Below the pieces are notes generated by a model. It was given only the letters and a program-made list of their open reading frames with translations, was not told where the DNA came from and ran no database searches. Positions 42,201 through 52,341 of a stretch of DNA of 64,000 bases are shown in pieces; positions within the stretch are counted from its first letter, which is position 1, and every line of letters begins with the position of its first letter. This stretch comes from an uncultured Oleispira sp. (GTDB taxonomy: Bacteria; Pseudomonadota; Gammaproteobacteria; Pseudomonadales; Oceanobacteraceae). The position numbers and the translations under genes were made by a program. Where the stretch lies: positions 1 through 64,000 of the forward strand of contig CAJXUD010000011.1 in NCBI GenBank assembly GCA_913061415.1, read 5' to 3'.

Positions 42201-42304
42201 ATGCTAAATAGGTGATGAGTATGGTTATATAAAACTATAAGTTCACAATAATGAACAGTACTCTCAAGTAAGCCCCTCAGCCGATAACTTACAAGGCCGC
42301 GTTT

Positions 42305-43807
42305 ATGTTTGATTTTTTCGCTTCACTCCCCGATACCGCGATGTTATCCCGCATGCAGTTTGCGTTTACCATCAGCTATCACATTATATTCCCCACAATC
42401 ACCATTGGTCTGTCGCTGTACTTAGCGTTTATGGAGGGGATGTGGTTAAAGACGCAGAATTTGGCGTACTTACAGCAAGTAAAATTTTGGATGAAGCCTT
42501 TTGCCATCACCTTTGGCATGGGTGTGGTTTCTGGGGTGGTGCTGTCGTATGAGTTTGGTACCAACTTTAGTCAGTTTTCGGAAATTGTAGGGCCGGTATT
42601 AGCCCCCTTATTAGCGTATGAAGTATTAACGGCTTTTTTCTTAGAAGCTGGTTTTCTCGGCATCATGTTATTTGGTTGGAATCGGGTATCGCCAAAAATT
42701 CACTTTATGGCAACCTGCACCGTTGCCTTAGGTACAGTGATGTCATCCTTTTGGATTTTAGCGGCAAACTCTTGGATGCATACACCCGCAGGTTACGAAA
42801 TTATTAACGGTCAGTTTCAAGTGACCAGTTGGTTAGAGGTGATTTTTAATCCTTCGTTTCCGTATCGTTTAGCTCATATGTTATTGGCTACTTTTTTATC
42901 GGCGTCTTTATTATTTGCCGGTGTGAATGCGTATTACCTGTTAAAAGGAAAGTATCAAGAATTCGCTAAAATTGGTTTTTCAACCGCGATGTTAGCGATC
43001 TTAATCTTAGCGCCAGTACAAATATTAGTGGGTGATTTTCATGGTTTAAATGTGGCTCATCACCAACCGGTTAAATTGGCGGCAATGGAAGGGCTTTGGG
43101 AAACCGAAAAAGGCGCTGCATTACGCCTGTTTGCTATTCCTGATCAAAAGAATGAAACCAATCATTTTGAAATTTCTATTCCTAAAGCGGCAAGCTTATT
43201 AATTACGCATGAGCTTGATGGTGAAATTCCAGGCTTAGATCAAGTAGAAGAAAAAGACCGTCCACAGGTTGCGGTGGTATTTTTTGCCTTTCGCATTATG
43301 TTGGCGTTAGGCGGCTTGATGTTATTACTTGGGCTCACAGGTGCAGTAGCACGTTATAAAAAACGCCTGTTTGATTTTAAGCCTTTGTTATATCTCTCAG
43401 TTGTGATGATTCCCGCGGGCGTGATTGCGACGCTGGCCGGTTGGTACGTGGTAGAAGTTGGGCGTCAGCCTTGGTTGGTGCAAGGGTTGGTAAGAACGGC
43501 GGATGTGATTTCTCCGCTACCTGCAGAAACCGTTGCGTTTACCCTCGGGTTGTTTGTTGTGGTGTATACCAGCTTGTTTTTTACTTATCTCTATTTTATG
43601 CGCAAGCTAATTCTAAAAGGGCCGCCCAGTTTGGATGAGGTACAAGCATCACTGATTAATCCTTTATTAGATGATAATGACGATCTGCCAGCGACCTTAA
43701 ACCCAGCCCAAGTTGATGTGGGTTATGGACAAGAATTGGCCGAGCTATTGAAAAAAGACGGTCTAAATAAAAATAATCAACAGCCAGAAAATAAAGGAGA
43801 TAAATAA
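42305..43807 (+). CDS. cioA: Cytochrome bd-type (cyanide-insensitive) quinol oxidase subunit I
   Basis: MLSRMQFAFTISYHIIFPTITIGLSLYLAFME; short Q-loop; GWYVVEVGRQPW. Confidence 0.93.
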   Translation: MFDFFASLPDTAMLSRMQFAFTISYHIIFPTITIGLSLYLAFMEGMWLKTQNLAYLQQVKFWMKPFAITFGMGVVSGVVLSYEFGTNFSQFSEIVGPVLAPLLAYEVLTAFFLEAGFLGIMLFGWNRVSPKIHFMATCTVALGTVMSSFWILAANSWMHTPAGYEIINGQFQVTSWLEVIFNPSFPYRLAHMLLATFLSASLLFAGVNAYYLLKGKYQEFAKIGFSTAMLAILILAPVQILVGDFHGLNVAHHQPVKLAAMEGLWETEKGAALRLFAIPDQKNETNHFEISIPKAASLLITHELDGEIPGLDQVEEKDRPQVAVVFFAFRIMLALGGLMLLLGLTGAVARYKKRLFDFKPLLYLSVVMIPAGVIATLAGWYVVEVGRQPWLVQGLVRTADVISPLPAETVAFTLGLFVVVYTSLFFTYLYFMRKLILKGPPSLDEVQASLINPLLDDNDDLPATLNPAQVDVGYGQELAELLKKDGLNKNNQQPENKGDK

Positions 43808-44802
43808 TGGATATTGCATTGGTCTATTTACTGTTAATTGGCTTTGGTATTTTGGTTTATGTCTTGCTTGATGGTTTTTCTTTGGGGGTTGGCATACTCT
43901 CGCCGTTATTAAAAAATAGCGATAATAAAGCCATTGCGATGAAGAGTTTATCGCACATCTGGGACAGTAATCAGACGTGGCTAGTGTTTGGTGGCGTGGT
44001 GCTATTTGTCGCGTTTCCTTCAGTCTATGCGTTTGTATTATCGAATTTATACATACCGATTATTCTAATGCTGGTGGCATTGATCTTTAGAGGCATTGCG
44101 TTTGAGTTTCGTTTTAAGTCTGATCGCAGTCAGTCTTTTTGGGATTTAAGTTTTTCCTTAGGTTCTATTATCGCAACCTTTTGCCAAGGGCTTATTTTGG
44201 GAGCCTTGGTGGGGGATATGTCGAGCGGAAAAACACTCGCTGACCCGGTTGATTGGTGGACACCTTTTTCAATCACCACCGGTTTTGCACTGCTGAGCGG
44301 TTATGGTTTATTAGGCGCCTGTTGGTTAGTGCGAAAAACTGAATCAAGCTTGCAAGTCGTGGCTAAAAAATTAGCACAAAAATTACTGTTTTTAATGTTG
44401 GCATTTTTTGCCGTGGTGAGTATTTGGATGTTGGTAGATCAGCCACTGATTGCAGAGCGCTGGTTAAACTTCCCTAATAGTTTGGTGTTATTACCTTTGC
44501 CTCTATTAAGTCTATTTTTTGCCATACGTTTATGGGGGTTACTACGAGAGAAAACCGAGCCGGGTTTAAAGCCTTTAGCGTATGCCGCAGGATTGTTTAT
44601 GACAGCGTTTGGTGGTTTGGTCGCCGGTGTATTTCCTTATATTATTCCTGGCCGACTCACTATTTGGCAGGCCATTGCACCGGATAAAACCGTGTACTTT
44701 ACCTTGGTCGGGATTCTGATATTTATCCCTGTCATCATTGGGTATAACATTTATGCCTATCGTACGTTTAGTGGAAAAACTTCCATGAAGGATGGTTACT
44801 AA
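43807..44802 (+). CDS. cioB: Cytochrome bd-type quinol oxidase subunit II
   Basis: IGFGILVYVLLDGFSLGVGIL...SHIWDSNQTWLVFGGVVLFVAFPSVYA. Confidence 0.93.
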   Translation: MDIALVYLLLIGFGILVYVLLDGFSLGVGILSPLLKNSDNKAIAMKSLSHIWDSNQTWLVFGGVVLFVAFPSVYAFVLSNLYIPIILMLVALIFRGIAFEFRFKSDRSQSFWDLSFSLGSIIATFCQGLILGALVGDMSSGKTLADPVDWWTPFSITTGFALLSGYGLLGACWLVRKTESSLQVVAKKLAQKLLFLMLAFFAVVSIWMLVDQPLIAERWLNFPNSLVLLPLPLLSLFFAIRLWGLLREKTEPGLKPLAYAAGLFMTAFGGLVAGVFPYIIPGRLTIWQAIAPDKTVYFTLVGILIFIPVIIGYNIYAYRTFSGKTSMKDGY

Positions 44803-44930
44803 TGAAAGCTGTCCTAGAAAAAATAGCCTTTAAGAGCCAGTGGCTCAATGCACTGAGTTTATACTTGGTGGGCGTTTCGAGTCTTGCGGTGGTTGCTTAT
44901 GGCTGTAAGGCGCTATTGAACTTATTGTAA
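44802..44930 (+). CDS. 42-aa single-TM protein, DUF2474/CydX-like oxidase accessory subunit
   Basis: TAATG overlap with cioB; MKAVLEKIAFKSQWLNALSLYLVGVSSLAVVAYGCKALLNLL*. Confidence 0.7.
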   Translation: MKAVLEKIAFKSQWLNALSLYLVGVSSLAVVAYGCKALLNLL

Positions 44931-44941
44931 GGCCAAATAAT

Positions 44942-44968
44942 CATTGCCCATTCATTCTTTGGGCAATG
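44942..44968. terminator. Inverted repeat between convergent genes (terminator)
   Basis: CATTGCCCA (44942-44950)/TGGGCAATG (44960-44968), then TTTAG. Confidence 0.65.
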
Positions 44969-44978
44969 TTTAGCCGCA

Positions 44979-46790
44979 CTAGTCTTTCTTTGCAGTTGGA
45001 TCATTGTCTTCATAAATAACACGGTTACGGCCATGATCTTTAGCTACGTATAAATAATCATCCGCTTCTTTAAGCAATAGACCTTCGCCTTCATGGTGGG
45101 AAGGAATGCAGCTGGCTAGGCCAATACTTGCCGTCACGGAAAATACTTGGCCTTCCCATTTCACTTGTATACTTTCGATATGTTTTCTTACCCGTTCGGC
45201 AACTAAGTAAGCCCCTTCTTTGGGGGTATTGGGTAATAAAATAGTGAACTCTTCACCACCATAGCGAGAGACCGCATCACTAGGGCGCATCACAACATCT
45301 TGAACGCTCATTGCCACTGCCTGTAAAACGGCATCGCCTGCTTGATGGCCATAATTATCGTTAAAAGCTTTGAAGTGATCGATATCGATGATTAATAGTG
45401 AAATTGTATACTTATCTCGATACGCTCGGCGATATTCAGAAGGTAATTTCTTATCAAAGTAATGACGATTTTTAACTTGCGTTAAGGAGTCGGTAATAGA
45501 GGCCACCTGTAAATGGTCATTTAATAACTCTAATTCTTCAGTTCTTTCGCGGACTTTATCATCTAATTCTTTATTGGCTTGTATTTGAACTTCAAGCATA
45601 CGCTCTTGGGTTTCTAAGCGAATTCTTCGCTCACTGTTTATGCGATCGGCTAATCCTAATGCAAGTAATATTACTTCCAGAATAGCGCCTATTTCAATCG
45701 CGTGTTCCGTGACAATATTAATTGGCAGAATGCCGAATTTTTGCCCACTATAAAGTAAGAAACCAATAAGAACGGTTGACCATGCAATGATAAATAGAAG
45801 AATTTCTCGACTACGACTGCGCAACCATTCTTGAACGGTGGAAAGCATTGCGATGCCAGCGGCTAGAATTGCAAGAGCCGCCCCTATTTTAATCATTACT
45901 GTGTAGGGCAATATGAGCGTCGCAACCGAATATATCCCTGCGATCCAAACAAACGATAGAATCAGGCGGTTCAGTGCGGGTCGTATAGTAGCCAACCTTA
46001 AAAAGTTCGAGCTAAATAGCGCGCCAAAAATAATGACAGGACCAATCAAGAAGACGACTGAGAGCTCATGAATTCTGGGGCTGTTTGGCCATAAGTATTG
46101 GTAACCCCAGCCATGAATGCTCGCCATGAATAATGTAAATGACGCTAAATATAAAACATAAAATAAGTAGCTACGTGCTCGTACGATGAAAAAGATCACG
46201 AGGTTATAAAGCAGCAAGCTGAGTAAGATAGAATAAAAAGCAGAGGTGGTGACGCTTTCGGCGGCAATGGCTTGCCAGAATTGACTCTCTGTTTGCAGAG
46301 ATAGCGCTAGTTGAAGCGAGCTGCTGGTTTGTACATGCAGATAAACTGAGTAGGTTTTGTCGGTATTAATATCCAGCGGGAAAACAAAGTTTGGCTGCTT
46401 AATGGGTCGCTGATTAAAAGGTAAGCTATCGCCAGTGTGAAATTCTTGTATAAGTTCTTCATCTGCGAACAGGTAAACATCAATGGTATCTAATAGCGGA
46501 TACTTACTGCGTAAAAACCAAGGAGAGGTTGAGCTGTATACATTGACTAGGGGGATTTTGAGCCAGAAATGGCGTGAATCAAAACCGAAACTTGTATCCC
46601 CAACTTCGATATCTTGCCAATTAAGTTGATTGTTTCTTCGGACTTCTTCAAGAGAAAAATACTCATCGGCTATTAGAAATTGCGCCGTCCCAAAATGGCT
46701 AGCAGAGTCCTCATTGATCACCAATTGATTGGAGAAACCAAAAAAGGATAGAGTGAGTAACATGAAAAGAAAAACAAACTGCTTTAGCAT
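44979..46790 (-). CDS. 7TMR-DISM diguanylate cyclase (GGDEF)
   Basis: Signal peptide, 7TMR-DISM extracellular and 7-TM regions, SRYGGEEFTILLP active site. Confidence 0.93.
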   Translation of the reverse strand: MLKQFVFLFMLLTLSFFGFSNQLVINEDSASHFGTAQFLIADEYFSLEEVRRNNQLNWQDIEVGDTSFGFDSRHFWLKIPLVNVYSSTSPWFLRSKYPLLDTIDVYLFADEELIQEFHTGDSLPFNQRPIKQPNFVFPLDINTDKTYSVYLHVQTSSSLQLALSLQTESQFWQAIAAESVTTSAFYSILLSLLLYNLVIFFIVRARSYLFYVLYLASFTLFMASIHGWGYQYLWPNSPRIHELSVVFLIGPVIIFGALFSSNFLRLATIRPALNRLILSFVWIAGIYSVATLILPYTVMIKIGAALAILAAGIAMLSTVQEWLRSRSREILLFIIAWSTVLIGFLLYSGQKFGILPINIVTEHAIEIGAILEVILLALGLADRINSERRIRLETQERMLEVQIQANKELDDKVRERTEELELLNDHLQVASITDSLTQVKNRHYFDKKLPSEYRRAYRDKYTISLLIIDIDHFKAFNDNYGHQAGDAVLQAVAMSVQDVVMRPSDAVSRYGGEEFTILLPNTPKEGAYLVAERVRKHIESIQVKWEGQVFSVTASIGLASCIPSHHEGEGLLLKEADDYLYVAKDHGRNRVIYEDNDPTAKKD

Positions 46791-46938
46791 CTGATCTTGG
46801 TCACAAAAAATTAAGTTAATTGAAGTATAGTCAATCAGGCTGAAAACGGTTGCTCAGTTAATGAATTAAGCATTATTAATCAAATGGGTGCGTTATAATA
46901 AATTCAACAGATGGTTGGATTGATTGGGAGTAGGCGGC

Positions 46939-47763
46939 ATGGGTTTTAGCGGGACTAATCGACATTGGTTTATTATTGGGGCTGAGTTTCCTGTTGGCCA
47001 GTGTTTGGCTGACTTAGCCAGTGAGTTAGCACTTCCTTACAGTTCTCGCCGTTTAGACAGCCGAGAACAGCTTACTTTACCCTCTGGCGGAGCCTCAACA
47101 CCGTTAGCGATCTTGGCAACGGCCGGTGATACTCAACAAGCCAATGAGCACCTGCAAGCGTGGATTGAGTTGTTGATAAAGCAAGATATCCCGATGGTTT
47201 TGCTATCGTCTGCCAAGGTCTTTGACTACAACGAAGTTGGCAGTCTTGAAAATGATGAAATGACCGGTGATGCCAGCTTGATTGCGTTAGAGAACTCGGC
47301 TCGTGATCAGCTACGACACCTCATTGTCCGTGTGAACCAACCCTTTAGCTTATTAACCGGTGATTTTGCCGTGCAGCTATTGGCTAAGGCGCGAAGTGAA
47401 GGGCGCCTAATTCTTGATAATTTGATTCGTATTGCGCCAACCCCTGCTGATGATATCGCTTTGGTTATACATGCATTATTGCAACAAATTGACTGTGACG
47501 AATCACTATGGGGTACGTATCACTATTGCAGTGTAGAAAGTACAACGGAATATGCCTTTGCTGAAGTGCTATTAGCAGAAGCCCGACAATATGAAGACTT
47601 AGCTCATGTGATGCTAGAAGAGCTGGATGATGATCAATGCCAGCCTAGTGAGAGCATCTTAGATAGCAAATTAATTAAGCATAACTTTGGTATCAAACCC
47701 AAGCCGTGGCGCCAAGCTCTTAGCCGTTTAGTACGCCGCTATTATCGAGCAGACAACAAATAA
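46939..47763 (+). CDS. RmlD-like/NAD(P)-binding Rossmann-fold protein, probably degenerate
   Basis: RmlD-like layout (SSAKVFDY, IRIAPTPADDIA) without a clear YxxxK; ATG at 46939. Confidence 0.65.
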   Translation: MGFSGTNRHWFIIGAEFPVGQCLADLASELALPYSSRRLDSREQLTLPSGGASTPLAILATAGDTQQANEHLQAWIELLIKQDIPMVLLSSAKVFDYNEVGSLENDEMTGDASLIALENSARDQLRHLIVRVNQPFSLLTGDFAVQLLAKARSEGRLILDNLIRIAPTPADDIALVIHALLQQIDCDESLWGTYHYCSVESTTEYAFAEVLLAEARQYEDLAHVMLEELDDDQCQPSESILDSKLIKHNFGIKPKPWRQALSRLVRRYYRADNK

Positions 47764-47828
47764 GTTTAATGCGCGAGTGTATGCATGTGAATTAAGCAGC
47801 ACCGCCTTGAAGAGAATAGAGAGAAGCC

Positions 47829-49097
47829 ATGTCATCTTGTGATTCCCCTGCCTTAGTAAAAGGGCTAGTACCATTAGACGATGCTCAATCTGTATTGGCG
47901 CAGCGAGCGCAGCAGTACGGTACGCTAACAGAAACTGAAACCGTCACGATTCATACGGCTTTAACGCGAGTATTGGCTGAAACCATCACCTCGCAGATTA
48001 ATGTGCCGGGGTTTGATAACAGCGCGATGGATGGTTATGCCTTGCGTTTAGCGGATTGTCAGCAGCAAGTCGCGGCTAACGGCAAGATCGAGATGACTAT
48101 CTCCCAGCGCATAACCGCAGGCGATGCACCTGAACAGCTATTAGAAAATACCTGTGCCCGAATCTTTACTGGCGCTGCAGTCCCCGACAATGCCGATATG
48201 GTTGTAATGCAAGAGCAGTGTGAGCTTATTGAAAATGGTCAGGTAATTTTTCCTACCGAATTGATTGATGCAAAACCTCAGCAAAACATTCGACCTGCAG
48301 GTCAAGACATTGCAATAGGCCAAACCTTGTTTCAGCCCGGACGAATTCTACGAGCAGAAGACTTAGGCGTATTGGCGTCAATGGGGTTTGGTCAAGTAAC
48401 GGTTTATAAAAAACTAAAAGTCGCGGTCATTTCATCTGGAGATGAGCTAGTTGAGCCGGGGACAGAATTAACCCCCGGAAAAATTTATAATACCAATAGT
48501 TTTACTTTAATCGGCTTATTGCAGCGAATGGGTATGGAAGTTGTGGGGCCATTTTTTGCGGCGGATACACTCAGTGATACGCAAGCGGTATTAACGCAAG
48601 CGAGTGCCCAAGCCGATGTCATTATTACCAGCGGGGGAGTCTCCGTTGGTGAAGAAGATCACATTAAAGCGGCCATCACCAGTGGTGGCGAGCTTGAAAT
48701 GTGGCGCTTGGCCATTAAGCCCGGCAAGCCTTTTGCGCTAGGTCAGTTTAATAAAACCCCTGTTATTGGTTTGCCTGGAAACCCAGCCGCTGTTGTCGTT
48801 ACTTTTTATCAGCTGGCTCGTGATTTTTTATGGGCTATTCAAGGCGCCGATGCACAGCCGTTAATGGCATTAAAAGGTAAGGCGACTTTTGCTACTAAAA
48901 AGTCCATTGCCCGCACTGAGTTTTTACGTGCGCGTTATAATGATGGCGACATCGAAATCTATAATAACCAAAGCTCGGGCGTATTGTCGTCTTCAAGTTG
49001 GAGTGATGGATTTGCCTGCGCACCTGCCGGAGAAATAATTAATGTGGGTGACGAAATCGCATTTTATGCATTAACTACGGCTCATGGGCACGGTTAA
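47829..49097 (+). CDS. moeA: Molybdopterin molybdenumtransferase
   Basis: VPGFDNSAMDGYA; IFTGAAVPDNADMVVMQE; GLPGNPAAVVVTF. Confidence 0.96.
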   Translation: MSSCDSPALVKGLVPLDDAQSVLAQRAQQYGTLTETETVTIHTALTRVLAETITSQINVPGFDNSAMDGYALRLADCQQQVAANGKIEMTISQRITAGDAPEQLLENTCARIFTGAAVPDNADMVVMQEQCELIENGQVIFPTELIDAKPQQNIRPAGQDIAIGQTLFQPGRILRAEDLGVLASMGFGQVTVYKKLKVAVISSGDELVEPGTELTPGKIYNTNSFTLIGLLQRMGMEVVGPFFAADTLSDTQAVLTQASAQADVIITSGGVSVGEEDHIKAAITSGGELEMWRLAIKPGKPFALGQFNKTPVIGLPGNPAAVVVTFYQLARDFLWAIQGADAQPLMALKGKATFATKKSIARTEFLRARYNDGDIEIYNNQSSGVLSSSSWSDGFACAPAGEIINVGDEIAFYALTTAHGHG

Positions 49098-49726
49098 TGA
49101 CTGTAACGAATAGAATGTTAAGTGGGTTGATCTTAGCGGGTGGTGAAGGTCGCCGTATGGCAGGGCGTGATAAGGGCTTAATTTCTTTAGCTCAGAAACC
49201 GTTGGTTGAGTATGCTATTGATTGCTTAATGCCGCTGGTGGATGACCTCAGTATCAGCTGCAATCGTAACCGAGAGCTGTATCTGAACTACCAGTTAGAA
49301 TGCATTTCAGACCATGAAATGACCAGCTATCAAGGCCCTATGGCAGGAATCGCTGCTGGCTTAAGACATGCCAAGCATGACTGGCTACTCGTGATGCCTT
49401 GTGATACTCCGTTGATGACCTCAGCGGTCATGACGCAATTAATTGGCTGCCTACAAACTGACGAGATAGGCCTTAATAAGCAGGCGATTATTTTTTCTCA
49501 TCAGGGGTTGCAGCCGTTACATGGTTTGTATCATAAAAGCATGCTGCCTATTTTTGAGCAGTGCTTAGCTGAAAATAAGAATGCCTTACAGCGTTTGTTG
49601 CGCTCCATGAATAGTGTTTACATTCACTCAGCACTAGAAGGGGAATTCAGTTTTAATAATGCTAATGACCCTGAAGAACTCAGTACTATAGAGCAGTTTT
49701 TGTCGAATAAATTGCACAATCTTTGA
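49097..49726 (+). CDS. mobA: Molybdenum cofactor guanylyltransferase
   Basis: [21 protein letters not shown]. Confidence 0.95.
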   Translation: MTVTNRMLSGLILAGGEGRRMAGRDKGLISLAQKPLVEYAIDCLMPLVDDLSISCNRNRELYLNYQLECISDHEMTSYQGPMAGIAAGLRHAKHDWLLVMPCDTPLMTSAVMTQLIGCLQTDEIGLNKQAIIFSHQGLQPLHGLYHKSMLPIFEQCLAENKNALQRLLRSMNSVYIHSALEGEFSFNNANDPEELSTIEQFLSNKLHNL

Positions 49727-49748
49727 AATTAAAGAATTAAATATTACG

Positions 49749-50246
49749 TTGGAAATAAAAATGGATTTAACCCATTTAGATGAAAAAGGGCAAGCTCGTA
49801 TGGTTGATGTCAGCGAAAAAGATGTCACCAAAAGAGAAGCCGTTGCGCAAGCCATTGTTACGATGTTACCGAACACCTTAACCATGATTACCGAAGGTAA
49901 GCATAAGAAAGGGGATGTGCTTGCAACTGCTCGTATTGCTGGCATTCAAGCAGCGAAAAAAACGTGGGAACTGATTCCAATGTGTCACCCACTTATGATT
50001 GCAGGTGCCAAAGTGGATATTCAAGCGATCAGTGAAACAGAATTACGCATTGAAGTTCGCTGCAAAGTTGCCGATCGCACCGGAATAGAAATGGAAGCGT
50101 TAACGGCGGCCTCTATTGCGGCATTGACCATTTATGATATGTGTAAGGCGGTCGATAAAGGTATGACGATTGGTGATATTAAACTATTACAAAAAACCGG
50201 TGGCAAAAGTGGCGACTGGAATGCACCTGCAGAAGAAGGGAAGTAA
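49749..50246 (+). CDS. moaC: Cyclic pyranopterin monophosphate synthase
   Basis: [41 protein letters not shown]. Confidence 0.97.
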   Translation: MEIKMDLTHLDEKGQARMVDVSEKDVTKREAVAQAIVTMLPNTLTMITEGKHKKGDVLATARIAGIQAAKKTWELIPMCHPLMIAGAKVDIQAISETELRIEVRCKVADRTGIEMEALTAASIAALTIYDMCKAVDKGMTIGDIKLLQKTGGKSGDWNAPAEEGK

Positions 50247-50248
50247 CC

Positions 50249-50491
50249 GTGATTAATGTATTATTTTTTGCGCGATTAAAAGACACCATTGGCCAAGCAG
50301 AACTCAAACTCGAGACGGAACATGCTGGTAAAACAGCCGCGGAACTACAGCAAATATTAATCGCGAAAGGTATGGTTGCTTTGCAAGACGATAGTATTCG
50401 CATTGCGGTTAATCAAAACTTCTGTAGCGCTGATGCCATTGTTAACGATGGTGATGAAGTAGCCTTTATGCCGCCTGTAACGGGTGGCTAA
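50249..50491 (+). CDS. moaD: Molybdopterin synthase small subunit
   Basis: MoaD beta-grasp fold ending PPVTGG; GTG start. Confidence 0.93.
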   Translation: MINVLFFARLKDTIGQAELKLETEHAGKTAAELQQILIAKGMVALQDDSIRIAVNQNFCSADAIVNDGDEVAFMPPVTGG

Positions 50492-50493
50492 TC

Positions 50494-51375
50494 GTGCACG
50501 TTGATGCAAGGATACAAACAGGTTTTTTCAATCGCATCGTTAATGCCTTAAACCCTAGGCAAATACTCACTGCACTTTCCGCTATAGATAATGAGGCTAA
50601 ATTAGAGCGTGCACAGCTCAATGACGATGTTGAACGTAAACGCGTCTGGCTGGTGATTATGGTGGCCTGTGTCTGCTTACTCATGGTCAACTATTTAAAA
50701 TACTCCAGCGTATTATTAGAAAGCATTCGCATGCTAGAAGGCTGGTTTGATATTAAAAATCAGCAATGGTCTCGAGAATTCAGAGGGCATCCTTATCGCG
50801 AATTAATAGGCTATGTCTGGTGGGGGTTTTGGAATGTTTTATGTTTCTTAATCATACCCATGTTGACGATTAAGTTAGTTTTAAAACAAAAATTAAACAG
50901 TTATGGCTGGCAACTAGGCAGCATTAAGCAACATTGGTTAGGGTATGTGTTATTAGCTTCACCCATTATGTTTTTTACTTTTTTAGTCAGTTTTCGAGAA
51001 GACTTTGCTAACCATTATCCCTTCTACAATTTAGCCCATAAAAGTTGGCTAGACTTAATTCTTTGGGAATGTATTTATATTCTGCAGTTTATTGCGGTGG
51101 AATTTTTCTTTCGTGGCTTTCTAGTGAATGGCCTTCGCACTCCATTTGGCAGTTTATCGATTGCGGTGATGTGCTTGCCGTATTTAATGCTGCACTTCCC
51201 TAAATTGTGGTTAGAGTCGTTTGGTGCAATATCATTTGGGTTTTTATTAGGGGTATTAGCGTTACGTTCTAAATCGATTTGGGGTGGTGTGGCAGTACAT
51301 GTTGCTATTGCCCTCACGATGGATTTTATGGCGATGATGCAAACCAAAGGCTTCCCTGAGCAGTTTATGCGTTAA
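50494..51375 (+). CDS. CPBP-family intramembrane protein (putative protease)
   Basis: VEFFFRGFLVNGLR and GGVAVHVAIA motifs; multi-TM. Confidence 0.82.
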   Translation: MHVDARIQTGFFNRIVNALNPRQILTALSAIDNEAKLERAQLNDDVERKRVWLVIMVACVCLLMVNYLKYSSVLLESIRMLEGWFDIKNQQWSREFRGHPYRELIGYVWWGFWNVLCFLIIPMLTIKLVLKQKLNSYGWQLGSIKQHWLGYVLLASPIMFFTFLVSFREDFANHYPFYNLAHKSWLDLILWECIYILQFIAVEFFFRGFLVNGLRTPFGSLSIAVMCLPYLMLHFPKLWLESFGAISFGFLLGVLALRSKSIWGGVAVHVAIALTMDFMAMMQTKGFPEQFMR

Positions 51376-51415
51376 CAATGATTGTTATTCTAGGTATAAA
51401 ATAGGTTGTAAGGTT

Positions 51416-52192
51416 ATGGGCAAACTGATTATTTTAATGACGATGATACTCTCTATTAGCGTAATGGCTGAAGATAGAATTATAGTAAACGTTGGTATGT
51501 ATCCTTTTGCTCCTTTCGTGGAAACCAGCCAAGGTACCAATAATGAGCTACAGCCTTCTGGTATGACGATTGATTTGATCTCAGCTTTAAATCAATCACA
51601 AAAAAAATATTCTTTCGAAGCCATACAAATTCCTCCCAAGCGCCGTTACCAGTTTTATAAAGATGGCCACTATGATGTTATTTTCTATGAAAATAAAGAG
51701 TGGGGCTGGAGCAATATTGATATTGACGTATCCAATAGCTATCAAAAAGGTGGCGAGGTCTATGTTGCGTTAAATAAGCTAGGCCGTGGTCAAGAATACT
51801 TTGATGATTTTACTGGCAAGCGAATGATGGGGATTTTAGGTTTCCATTATGGGTTTTCAGGCTTTAATGCGAGTGAAGATTATTTGATGAAGCATTATCA
51901 CATGAATTTTTCATATAATAATTTGAAAAATATTACTTTGTTATTAAAAGAACGTGGAGATATCGCGGTAATAACGAAGGCCTATCTAAAACGTTATTTA
52001 ACAAACAACCCAGAACATAAAAAGAAGCTACTTATTTCAGAAAAAATGGACCAAGAATATCAACACGCTGTATTGGTGAGACCTGGTATTCGCCCTTCGG
52101 TCGATGAAATTAATAGCATGTTAGAAACCTTATATCAGTCAGGGACTCTTACAAAGTTATGGAAAAAGTACGGTATTGAGCGTTCGAAGTAA
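51416..52192 (+). CDS. Periplasmic solute-binding protein family 3-like
   Basis: Signal peptide; VGMYPFAPFVE...SGMTIDLISALN...TLTKLWKKYGI. Confidence 0.8.
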   Translation: MGKLIILMTMILSISVMAEDRIIVNVGMYPFAPFVETSQGTNNELQPSGMTIDLISALNQSQKKYSFEAIQIPPKRRYQFYKDGHYDVIFYENKEWGWSNIDIDVSNSYQKGGEVYVALNKLGRGQEYFDDFTGKRMMGILGFHYGFSGFNASEDYLMKHYHMNFSYNNLKNITLLLKERGDIAVITKAYLKRYLTNNPEHKKKLLISEKMDQEYQHAVLVRPGIRPSVDEINSMLETLYQSGTLTKLWKKYGIERSK

Positions 52193-52341
52193 GTTTAATT
52201 GAGTAGCAATAACGGTATCCCAAAAAGTATTATTAAAGCTAATTTCACAACACACTAAGCCCCTTGATTAGCCGACATGTTGGCTTTTCCAACGAATTAA
52301 TCGTGCTAAGAAGTTTCTAATCACTAACTTCTAATCATCGA

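Noticed and set aside
42176-42209. Sigma70 promoter for cioA (TTGATG ... CTAAAT)
   Set aside because: Spacer of 22 bp for the best -10-like hexamer, or a poor CTATGC at 17 bp; kept only as a competing hypothesis to the sigma54 site.
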